A stretch of 64,000 bases of DNA from Nocardioides humi (GTDB taxonomy: Bacteria; Actinomycetota; Actinomycetes; Propionibacteriales; Nocardioidaceae): the NCBI RefSeq assembly GCF_006494775.1, contig NZ_CP041146.1, positions 3,534,001 through 3,598,000 of the forward strand. The letters run 5' to 3'. Each line of letters begins with the position of its first letter. Positions within the stretch are counted from its first letter, which is position 1. The notes below the pieces were generated by a model. That model saw only the letters and a list, made by a program, of their open reading frames with translations. It was not told where the DNA came from and ran no database searches. This document shows positions 52,461 through 60,488 of this stretch, piece after piece. Made by a program: the position numbers and the translations under genes.

Positions 52461-53459
52461 TTGATCACCGCGACCGACGTGGCCTACCACCCGCCGCCTC
52501 CGGGTGAACCCGACTGGGCAGAGACCAACTTCTTCGGCTTCCACGTGCCTGCGCGCAACCTGTGCGGGGCGACGTATCTCGTGGCACGCCAGGGGCTCGG
52601 TGTCGCGATGTCGGACGTCACGCTCTTCGATCGGCTCAGCCTGGACCGCAAGGACTCGTTGCACAGCCACACGCGACAGCACCTGATCGCACCGGACGAC
52701 CTCGCGTCGTACGCGTTACCGACAGGGCTGAGGGTCCGCAGCACTCGACCGCCGTATGACTATGAACTGAGCTACCACGGTTCCGAGGGGGTCGAATTCG
52801 ACCTCGCGTTCGCCGCACTGATGGAGCCGCACGACATCCAGGCCGGCGGGTCGCCGGAGGGTGCGGCACCGGCCGACATCCTGGACACGCACTTCCGGGG
52901 TCACTTCGATCTCACCGGGCGGGTCACCGGCACACTCCGCCTCGGGGAACAGGTCGTGGCCGTCGACTGCGTGGACACGATGGATCACAGCTGGGGTCCA
53001 AGACCCGAGCGGCGCACCGGGCCCGGTGGCTGCTGGCTCAGTGCCCATTTCTCGCCCGAGCGCGCGATGCACTGCCTGTTCACCTACGAGTGGTCGCGCC
53101 CCCCGCACGAGCAGTACACGTTCGTCCGCGGTTACGTCCTCGACGACGGCGAGGTGCACGAGGTCACCGAGGCGTCGATGCGCTCGACGCGTGTGGGCCA
53201 CGTCCCTGTGGCGCGTGAGCTCATCGTGCACGACTGCCGCGGTCGGCTGCACCGCCTGTTCGGCACGGCGGTCTCGGGGACCTCGGTCGGGTGGTTCGCT
53301 GCGATGGAGATCTACTACCTCCTCTATCGCTGGGAGTCCGACGGCGCCATTGGCCATGGCGCCGCGCAGGAGAACCTCGTCACCAGCGGCTTCACCGAGC
53401 AGAACGTGAGGCTCCAGGCCCCGGGCACCGGATCGAGGTGCACGCCGTGTCCATCCTGA
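52461..53459 (+). CDS. AttH/CrtC-like lipocalin-fold protein
   Basis: A 332-residue protein. TTG 52461 is the probable start (GGAG 7 bases upstream). NFFGFHVPARNLCGATYLVA, LHSHTRQHLIAP, then RPPYDYELSYHG and the signature DTMDHSWGPRPE are readable. It is paralogous to 50141-51234 and likewise sits beside an APH-like gene. The HSWG motif recurs in AttH and hydroxyneurosporene synthase (CrtC), which hydrates a C=C bond; that makes hydration or binding of a terpenoid-like molecule conceivable, but there is no direct support. Its end overlaps the next gene by 13 bases. Confidence 0.7.
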   Translation: MITATDVAYHPPPPGEPDWAETNFFGFHVPARNLCGATYLVARQGLGVAMSDVTLFDRLSLDRKDSLHSHTRQHLIAPDDLASYALPTGLRVRSTRPPYDYELSYHGSEGVEFDLAFAALMEPHDIQAGGSPEGAAPADILDTHFRGHFDLTGRVTGTLRLGEQVVAVDCVDTMDHSWGPRPERRTGPGGCWLSAHFSPERAMHCLFTYEWSRPPHEQYTFVRGYVLDDGEVHEVTEASMRSTRVGHVPVARELIVHDCRGRLHRLFGTAVSGTSVGWFAAMEIYYLLYRWESDGAIGHGAAQENLVTSGFTEQNVRLQAPGTGSRCTPCPS

Positions 53460-54556
53460 ACCCCCACGCGCGCGACCTCGCTGTGGTGCGAGAGCCGCTC
53501 CGGCGCTGGATCGAGCGACAGGATCCGGCGTTGGGTCGGGTCGAGATCCTGTCGCTGACCGCGAACACAGGAGGCTCTGGGCAGTCCAACGACACCTTCT
53601 TCGCGACCGTGGCGCACGACGGAGGGCAACTGGACCTGGTGGTCAGGTGCGGACCGGCGGATGTGTCCCGGGCGTTGTTCTTGGACTATGACATTCCCAA
53701 GCAGTTCCGCCTCATGCGCGCGCTGGCCGAGCACTCCGACGTCCCCGTCGCCCCGGTGCGCTGGTTCAGCGAGGACCCGACCCTGTTCGGCGGGCCGTTC
53801 TACGTCATGGACTTCGTGGCCGGCGACATCCCCTCGGATTTTCCACCCTGCCTGACCACACCGCTCATCGCCGACGCGACGGAGGAGCAGCAGGGCCGTA
53901 TGTGGTGGTCGACCGTCGAGACGATCGCGAAGATCGGGTGTACGGACTGGCGGCGCGCAGGGTTGCAGTGGTTGGCGCCGACCGGCGGTCGGAGCCCGCT
54001 CGAGCATGACATCGACAGCTACGAGCGGCTGCTGTGGTCGGGTCGTGTCGGTTCACCGGCGTGGCCGGAGGCGGAGGAGGCGGCCGCTTGGCTGCGTGCA
54101 CACCGCCCCGCCGACGAACCGGTAGGGCTGCTGTGGGGGGACGTCCGGATGCCCAACCTCGTCTTCCGCGACCACTGGGTCGCCGCAGTCCTGGACTGGG
54201 AGATGGCTGGCCTCGGCAACCCGGAGGCCGACCTCGTCACGTTCCTCGTCTACCAGTACAACGTCGAACGCCAGATCGACCCGGTGCACTCTCGGCCGCG
54301 ACCGCCGGGGTTCGGCAGCGACGACGAGACGGTGGCGACCTACGAGGAGTTGGTTGGTCGGTCGGTACGGCACTTCGACTTCTACTGGGTCTTCGCGACC
54401 TATCGCTACCTCGCGATCGCGCAGCGCTACTACATGTGGGCGATCGACTCCGGTGCCATGTCCCGGGACGAGGCCGAGCACCGCAAGGTGACCGGCGGCG
54501 AGCGCGTGCGCTCGATGATGCAGGTCGTCCACAAGGAGGGAGGTCGGAGACGATGA
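53447..54556 (+). CDS. APH-like phosphotransferase-family protein
   Basis: A 369-residue kinase-fold protein from GTG 53447. LSLTANTGGSGQSNDTFFAT corresponds to the N-lobe glycine loop, FYVMDFVAGDIP to the hinge, LLWGDVRMPNLVF to the catalytic loop (again Trp for His) and AVLDWEMAGLGNPEADL to the metal loop. It is the counterpart of 51247-52374 across the divergent promoter. Its stop overlaps the cupin start (ATGA). Confidence 0.83.
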   Translation: MSILNPHARDLAVVREPLRRWIERQDPALGRVEILSLTANTGGSGQSNDTFFATVAHDGGQLDLVVRCGPADVSRALFLDYDIPKQFRLMRALAEHSDVPVAPVRWFSEDPTLFGGPFYVMDFVAGDIPSDFPPCLTTPLIADATEEQQGRMWWSTVETIAKIGCTDWRRAGLQWLAPTGGRSPLEHDIDSYERLLWSGRVGSPAWPEAEEAAAWLRAHRPADEPVGLLWGDVRMPNLVFRDHWVAAVLDWEMAGLGNPEADLVTFLVYQYNVERQIDPVHSRPRPPGFGSDDETVATYEELVGRSVRHFDFYWVFATYRYLAIAQRYYMWAIDSGAMSRDEAEHRKVTGGERVRSMMQVVHKEGGRRR

Positions 54557-54912
54557 GTGACGAGATGGTGGTCCTGGATGCCGCGGACTTCGGGTGGGAC
54601 GAGCCCGAGATGCACGTCCGGGCCTACTCCAAGTGCCTGGTGACGCGCGAGACTGTGCCGGGTGCGAGCTTCGACTTCCGGATCTCCCGCTACCCCGTGA
54701 GCGGGCGCAACGAGTCGCACTCGCACGAGTCGGCCGAGCAGCTCTTCTACATCATCTCCGGCACCGGGACCGCGAGGAGCGGCGGTGTACGGCACCGGCT
54801 CTCGCCGGGGATCACGCTGTACGTGCCTCCCAGGGTGGACCACGCGATTGAGAACACCGGCGACGAGGACCTCGTCTTCGCGATCGTGACGACCGAGCCG
54901 CTCGTCGGCTGA
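54553..54912 (+). CDS. Small cupin-fold protein
   Basis: A 119-residue single-domain cupin. RNESHSHESAEQLFYIISGTG is cupin motif 1 with two His and a Glu for metal, and ITLYVPPRVDHAIENTGDEDL is motif 2 with the last His. Such proteins are metal-dependent dioxygenases, isomerases or sensors; with only a conserved metal site, the reaction cannot be named. It overlaps both neighbours and so belongs to the same transcript as the kinase and the aldo-keto reductase. Confidence 0.82.
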   Translation: MSDEMVVLDAADFGWDEPEMHVRAYSKCLVTRETVPGASFDFRISRYPVSGRNESHSHESAEQLFYIISGTGTARSGGVRHRLSPGITLYVPPRVDHAIENTGDEDLVFAIVTTEPLVG

Positions 54913-55853
54913 TGGAGGCGCGACGCCTCGGGGCCGACGGACCGAGGGTCTCGGCCCTCGGGCTCGGCTGCAACAACTTCGGGATGAAACTCGATGAACC
55001 GGCCTCGGCTCGGGTCGTGCGGGCCGCGCTCGACGCAGGGACCACCCACTTCGACACGGCGGAGAGGTACGGCGACGGGGTATCGGAGACCGTGCTCGGC
55101 CGGGCGCTGGGCGCCGATCGGAGCCGGGTCAGCGTCGCCACCAAGTTCTCGGCTCGGGTCGGGGGTGAAGGTCGGCCAGGGGACCTCGCGAGCCGGGTGG
55201 TCGACGCGTGCGATGGGAGCCTCCGGCGTCTGGGGACCGACCGGATCGACCTCTACTACCAGCACTTCCCAGATCACACCGCGCCGGCCGAGGAGTTGCT
55301 GGAGGCGCTCGGCCGACTCGTGGAGACCGGAAAGATCGTCCGGGCGGGGGTGTCGAATGCCGACGCGCCCTACCTTGATCGCATTCTCCCGGCCGAGCGG
55401 CCGAGCTGGTTTTGCGCGCTGCAGGTCGAGTGGAGCCTGCTCGTCCGCGACGTCGAGCGGACCGTCGTGCCGACAGCGTGCGCGAGAGGGGTCGGGGTGG
55501 TGCCGTACTTCCCACTGGCGTCAGGGCTCCTGACGGGGAAGTATCGGAGTCGGCCCTACGCCGCCGGGTCGCGGCTGGCGACCCTTCCGTGGGCAAGGCG
55601 GTTCGCGACGGAGGAGAACCTCGCACGGGTGGACTGGTTGGCGATGTACGCCGTGGAGCACGGTCGTAGCCTGCTCGAGTTGGCGCTCGGTTGGCTCCTC
55701 TCCCATGGTGCGGTCAGCACGGTGATCGCGGGTGCGACGAGCGCGGAGCAGGTCCGCAGCAACGCCGCCGCGGCGACCTGGCGGCTCTCCGCGCTCGAGT
55801 TGGCCGAGGTGGATGAAATGCTCACTGCTGGTCCGGCAGCGGTCGATGGGTGA
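54912..55853 (+). CDS. Aldo-keto reductase
   Basis: A 313-residue AKR. The tetrad is visible: Asp and Tyr in HFDTAERYGDG, Lys in VATKFSARVG and His in YYQHFPDHT. GKIVRAGVSNADAPYL and VIAGATSAEQVRSNAAA are the usual later segments (the latter contacts NADP). It reduces a ketone or aldehyde or oxidises the alcohol. ATG 54912 shares its A with the cupin stop. It ends the operon controlled from 52390-52443. Confidence 0.9.
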   Translation: MEARRLGADGPRVSALGLGCNNFGMKLDEPASARVVRAALDAGTTHFDTAERYGDGVSETVLGRALGADRSRVSVATKFSARVGGEGRPGDLASRVVDACDGSLRRLGTDRIDLYYQHFPDHTAPAEELLEALGRLVETGKIVRAGVSNADAPYLDRILPAERPSWFCALQVEWSLLVRDVERTVVPTACARGVGVVPYFPLASGLLTGKYRSRPYAAGSRLATLPWARRFATEENLARVDWLAMYAVEHGRSLLELALGWLLSHGAVSTVIAGATSAEQVRSNAAAATWRLSALELAEVDEMLTAGPAAVDG

Positions 55854-55889
55854 CTTTCGCCGAGCGTCGGCTCCTGTAGGGAAGAGTTG

Positions 55890-55918
55890 TTGACCGGCCA
55901 ACCGGTTGGAACTAGATT
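55890..55918 (+). promoter_or_regulatory. Promoter with an operator between -35 and -10, molybdoenzyme gene
   Basis: TTGACC (55890-55895) and TAGATT (55913-55918) are spaced by 17 bases. ACCGGCCAACCGGT (55893-55906, 13 of 14 consensus positions) lies between them, the clearest case in the window of an operator that would exclude RNA polymerase. Confidence 0.7.
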
Positions 55919-55987
55919 TCGGCACGTGTCATGTCTGGCTGGTCTCACCGTCGCGGACGGCTTCCTCGCCCACGCGGGGCTGATGTC

Positions 55988-58233
55988 GTGATCGAGCAGC
56001 ACTCGTTCTGCCGAGTCTGCGTCAACGGCTGCTCGATCCTGGTCCGGATCGAGGACGGTCGTGCCACCAAGGTGCGGGCCGACCCGACTAACCCGGTCTA
56101 CCGGGGCTATACCTGCTTCCGAGGGCGGGCGCTGCCCGAGCTGATGGCCGATCCCCGGCGCCAGCTCCACTCGACGGCGCTGCAACCCGATGGCACGCGC
56201 CGACGGGTGGGCGCGGACCAGGCGATGGACGAGATCGCGGAGCGGCTCCAGGGCGTCATCGAAACCCACGGTCCTGACTCGGTTGCGCTGTACACCGGTA
56301 TGGCGGTGAGCAAGTGCCAGCCGCTGCTGACCCTGGCCCATTCCTTCGCCGATCGGATCGGGGTGACCCGACGCTGGAGTGCCAACACGCTCGACCAGCC
56401 GGGCAAGCAGATCGCGCACGGGTTGCACGGGTACTGGCTGGCGCCACCCCAGGCCTTCGACGAGCCCGAGGTCGTGCTGTGGGTCGGCATCAACCCGCTG
56501 ATGTCCTACATGGGGCTACCGATGGGCTCGCCCCGCCGCTTCTTCAAGGAGTGCGAGAAGCGCGGTACGACGCTGATCATGGTGGACCCGCGGCGCACCG
56601 AGGCAGCACGCCGGTCGACCAGACACCTGCAGCCCCGGCCCGGCCAGGACGTCGCGATCCTGGCGTGCCTGGTGCGCACGATCCTGATCGAAGGGCTGTA
56701 CGACCGTGAGTTCGTCGAATCGAACGTCGACGGGCTGGACGCGCTCAACGCCGCCGTCGCGCCGTTCACGCCCGAGGTGGTGTCCCTGCGGGCCGACCTA
56801 CCGGCCGAGGACCTGCTGTGGACGGCGCGCACGTTCGCCGCTGCCAAGCGGGGGTATGTCGTCGCCGGCACCGGACCCAACATGGGCACCGCTCGTGGCA
56901 CCGTTCTCGAATATCTCGTCCTGGCGCTCGACACCCTGTGTGGCCACTACCTACGTGCCGGCGAGGTGGTGCGCACGCCCGGGACCCTGACCCCGGGCCC
57001 GTGTTCCGGGCCCAGGCACATCCACCGGTGGCGGCGTTCGGGTTCGAGCCCCAGCTCCGGTTCCGTGGGTTCACCGACACCCTCGCGGGGCTTCCGGTCT
57101 CTGCGATGGCCGAGGAGATGTTGACCCCGGGGCCTGGCCAGGTGCGGGCGCTGTTCGTCCTCAACGGCAACCCGGCGGCGACGGTGACCGACCAACTGCA
57201 GGTCGTCGAGGCGCTGGAGTCGCTCGAGCTCTTGGTGACCACCGACATCCACCTCACGGCCACGGCCCGGCGGGCGCACTACAACCTGGCACCCCGGATG
57301 CAGCTGGAGGTGCCCTCGACCAAGGGCGACTTCCCACCGAGCTACTACGCCAATTCCTACCTGGGCTACAGCGACGCCTACGCCCACTACACCCCGGCGC
57401 TGGTCGAGCCACCCGACGGCGCGGACCTCATCGAGGAATGGGAGCTCTACTACGGGCTTGCCCAGCGTCTCGGGCTCCAATTGGACCTGACCCCGGCGCG
57501 CTTCTTCGTGAGCGGCCCGCCGGCGCCGCCGGTGGCGAACCCGACGCAGGTCGACATGACGACCAAGCCCTCCACCGACGACCTCCTCGATCTGATGTCT
57601 CGCGGCTCGCGGGTGCCGCTGAGCGAGGTGAAGCGCCACCCCGGAGGCGCGCTGTTCCCTCCCGAGGAGCCGTTCGTGGTCCAGCCGAAGCAGGAGGGGT
57701 GGGCCGGTCGGCTGGACGTCGGCAACTCTCTCATGATGCGAGATCTCGCCGAGGTCCTCGCCGACGGCGACACCGCCCAGCAGCTTGCCGGCGGCTACGA
57801 CTTCCGGCTGCTGTGCCGGCGCATGCACCAGCTCAACTCCGCGCTGCACCATCCCGCCATCGACAAGGGCCGCCCGTACAACCCGGCGTTCATGAACCCC
57901 GCTGACATGGCTGCTCTCGGCCTCTCGGATGGCGACCTCGTCGAGATCAGCTCGTCACGTGCCACGACGCCCGCGGTGGTCGTCGGCGATGACGAGCTGA
58001 GGGAGGGCACCGTGTCGATGTCGCACGGCTTCGGCGACACCCCGGACCGCGACCACCTGGTCCGCGAGGTCGGCACCTCGGCCAACAGGCTGTTGTCGAA
58101 CGATCGGGTCTACGACCCGTACTCAGGGCAGCCTCTGATGTCGAACGTGCCCATCAATGTGCGCAAGCTCGGCCCCGTCGATCCGAGGGCTGCAGCTCGA
58201 GAACGAGATGGGCGCACTGCTGGCGAGCCGTGA
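55988..58233 (+). CDS. Molybdopterin oxidoreductase with N-terminal [4Fe-4S] motif (apparent frameshift near 56999)
   Basis: A DMSO-reductase-family catalytic subunit, 748 residues when repaired. GTG 55988 is preferred; ATG 55931 in frame would leave almost no leader after the -10. The iron-sulphur motif is CRVCVNGCSILVRI followed by YTCFRG; VVLWVGINPL, MVDPRRTEAARRS and VVAGTGPNMGTARG are cofactor segments, and SMSHGFGDTP lies in the C-terminal domain. The frame shifts near CCC at 56998-57000; one more C gives GTLTPGPVFRAQAHPP. No electron-transfer subunit or Tat signal is visible, so it is likely cytoplasmic with a separate partner. It may hydroxylate without O2 or oxidise an intermediate; substrate unknown. 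Confidence 0.8.
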
Positions 58234-58416
58234 ACGCGCTCCTCGCCCGCCGGCTCGACATCCTCGCCTACGGCGCCCCGGTGCGACGAGATCTTCCGCG
58301 GCACAGCGCTCCCACGTCGCGTCCACCTCGGTTTGGCCGGATGGGCGCGGCCGGGGTGGGAACTCGATCCGAGGATCTTCCACCGTCCGAGGATGCAGGC
58401 CGGGTGGTGGAGACGG
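58234..58416. other. Gap between the catabolic block and the AraC gene
   Basis: 183 bases between the molybdoenzyme stop and the convergent AraC gene. A reading frame starts in a GTGA overlap at 58230 (VNALLARRLDILAYGAPVRR) as if another operon gene began here, but its continuation is low-complexity Pro/Arg/Gly sequence with no recognisable domain. I regard it as a truncated remnant at the border of the regulon. No operator copy or terminator is visible. Confidence 0.4.
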
Positions 58417-59364
58417 CTACCCCGCCTGCCGCTGCAGCTGGCGGTGGGACGACGGAGTGACACCGCGGATCCGCTTGAAGGCCGTGCTGAACGCGCTCTC
58501 GGAGGCGTAGCCCAGGCGCCGGCCGACCCGGGCGACGCTGTCGTCCCCCAGCGCGAGCTGGCGGGAGGCGAGCTCCATCCGCCAGTCGACGAGGTACTCG
58601 ATCGGGCCCATGCCGACCGTGTCGCTGAACCGCTGCGCGAGCGTGGAGCGGGAGACGCGGCCGACGCGGGCGAGCTCCGCGACGGTCCAGCCGTGATCGG
58701 GTGCACCGTGGATGGCGGAGAGCGCGGCGGTCACGACCGGGTCGGCGAGGCCGCGCAGCCAGCCCTGGGGCAGCACGGAGTCGTGCGCGAGGTGCCAGCG
58801 CACCATCCGTACCAGCATCACGATCGCCAGGTGCTGGGCCACCACGGGCGCGCCGGGCAGGTCCTGGCGCAGCTCGCGGTCGATGGACGCCAGGGTCTCG
58901 GCCAGGCCGTCGGACGCCGCGGCGCCGCTCGGCACGAGCAGCACCGGAGGCAGGACGTCGAGCAGCCGCGCGGCCGGGCCGGAGAAGGCGAAGCTCCCGC
59001 CCAGCGCGGTGAACGCGGGCTCCTCGCCGGGTGTGCAGCCGACGACCGCGGTGTCGTCGGCCGGTCCGGCGAAGACGTCCGCGGCCGGGACCGCCGGCGC
59101 CGACAGGTCGCTGGCGAGGGCGAAGGGCAGGGGGCGGGTGAGGAGGTAGCAGTCGCCCGCGCCGACCGTCATCGGCTCCAGTCCGTCGACGGCGAGCAGG
59201 CAGGTGCCGGTCAGCACCGCGTTGAACTTCAGGCCGTCGGGTTGTTCGAAGTCGACCCGCCAGGGCTCGGCGCCCGCGGCGAACCGGCTCGAGAGGCGGC
59301 TGCGGGCGTCGAGCAGGGTGAGCACGTCCACCAAGGGATCCATTCCTCCATTCTGGACGATCAC
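58417..59364 (-). CDS. AraC-family regulator with N-terminal cupin domain
   Basis: A 315-residue protein from GTG 59364 (ATG 59343 is an in-frame alternative). Residues ~10-190 form a cupin-type sensor (FNAVLTGTCLLAVDGLEPM, CYLLTRPLPFAL). The C-terminal ~100 residues hold two helix-turn-helices: WTVAELARVGRVSRSTLAQR and DSVARVGRRLGYASESAFST, then FKRIRGVTPSSHR. It matches the group of AraC regulators found next to a short-chain dehydrogenase they control, and indeed diverges from the SDR at 59424, with an inverted repeat between. Confidence 0.9.
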   Translation of the reverse strand: MIVQNGGMDPLVDVLTLLDARSRLSSRFAAGAEPWRVDFEQPDGLKFNAVLTGTCLLAVDGLEPMTVGAGDCYLLTRPLPFALASDLSAPAVPAADVFAGPADDTAVVGCTPGEEPAFTALGGSFAFSGPAARLLDVLPPVLLVPSGAAASDGLAETLASIDRELRQDLPGAPVVAQHLAIVMLVRMVRWHLAHDSVLPQGWLRGLADPVVTAALSAIHGAPDHGWTVAELARVGRVSRSTLAQRFSDTVGMGPIEYLVDWRMELASRQLALGDDSVARVGRRLGYASESAFSTAFKRIRGVTPSSHRQLQRQAG

Positions 59365-59398
59365 GCAAGAATTGTGGACGCCACGTCATGGATCGTCC
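59355..59398. promoter_or_regulatory. Inverted repeat between the AraC and SDR genes
   Basis: GGACGATC (59355-59362) recurs inverted as GATCGTCC (59391-59398), 36 bases apart start to start. The outer arm overlaps the AraC start, so it may be the AraC operator controlling both genes. No ACCGGC/GCCGGT box is present here. Confidence 0.45.
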
Positions 59399-59423
59399 GG
59401 CTCTCGCTGCCTATCGTCGAAGC

Positions 59424-60334
59424 ATGAGCAACTCCTCGATTCCGTTCGGTGCCCGCGCGACGGCGACCGATGTCCTGGCCGGTGCCGACCTCCGCGGCAA
59501 GCGGGTGGTGGTGACGGGCGGCGCCTCGGGGCTCGGCCTCGAGACGTCCCGCGCCCTGCTCGCCGCCGGCGCCGAGGTGACGGCGGCCGTGCGCCGTCCG
59601 CTGGACATCGCGCTGCCCGGCCTCGCCCAACTGCCCCTCGACCTCACCGATCTCGCCTCCGTGCGCCGGTTCGCCGAGACGTGGGAGGGCCCGCTCGACG
59701 TCCTGGTCGCCAATGCGGGGATCATGGCCGTCCCGACCCGCGAGCTCTCCGCCGAGGGATGGGAGCTGCAGCTGGCCACCAACTTCCTCGGCCACTTCGC
59801 GCTGGCGCGGGGCCTGCGCCGCTCCCTCGCCACCGCGCAGGACGCGCGCATCGTCGTCGTGAGCTCGGGAGCCCACCGGTCCGCGCCGGTCGACCTCGAC
59901 GACCTGCACTTCGACCGCCGGCCCTACGACCGCTGGACCGCCTACGGCCAGTCCAAGTCGGCGGACATCCTGCTGGCGGTGGCGGCCGGGACCCGCTGGG
60001 CGGACGACGGCATCGTCGCCAACGCCCTGAACCCCGGCTACATCCTCACCGGCCTCCAGCGCCACGTCGACGACGACACCATGCGCGCCATGGGGGCGAT
60101 GGACGAGGCCGGCAACCTCGTCGAGCCCGACTACTTCAAGACCCCGCGCAGGGCGCCTCCACCGCGGCCCTGCTCGCCGGATCCCCGCACGTACGCGGGA
60201 TCACGGGCCGCTACTTCGAGGACAACCAGCCGGCGGACGTCGTCGCGGACGGCGACCACGGCGTCGCCCCGCACGCCCTGGACCCGGCGACCGCGGACCG
60301 GCTGTGGGAGCTCGCGGAGGAGGTCGTCGGCTGA
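59424..60334 (+). CDS. Short-chain dehydrogenase/reductase, retinol-dehydrogenase-like (apparent frameshift near 60143)
   Basis: ATG 59424. VVVTGGASGLGLETSRALLA binds the cofactor, VANAGIMAVPTRE is the NNAG equivalent, VVVSSGAHRSAPVD and AYGQSKSADILL give Ser and Tyr/Lys; DLDDLHFDRRPYDRW is the insertion typical of WWOX/retinol-dehydrogenase-like SDRs. The frame shifts at CCCC 60142-60145; one more C gives YFKTPAQGASTAALLAGSP and a stop at 60334, 303 residues. Without repair the frame reads through into the binding protein downstream, which is an artefact. Likely controlled by the divergent AraC protein. Confidence 0.83.
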
Positions 60335-60488
60335 TCACGGCGGCGGGCGGGTGCCGGTTCCGGCCGACGGAACTCCGGTGGTCGGCCGGAACGGTGCGGA
60401 CGAACAATCGACCCACCGACTGCGACGACCGTCACACTCTCGGGCGGCACTCCAGGCCGTGAGCCTGGGAAGGAAAGGAACTCTTCTC

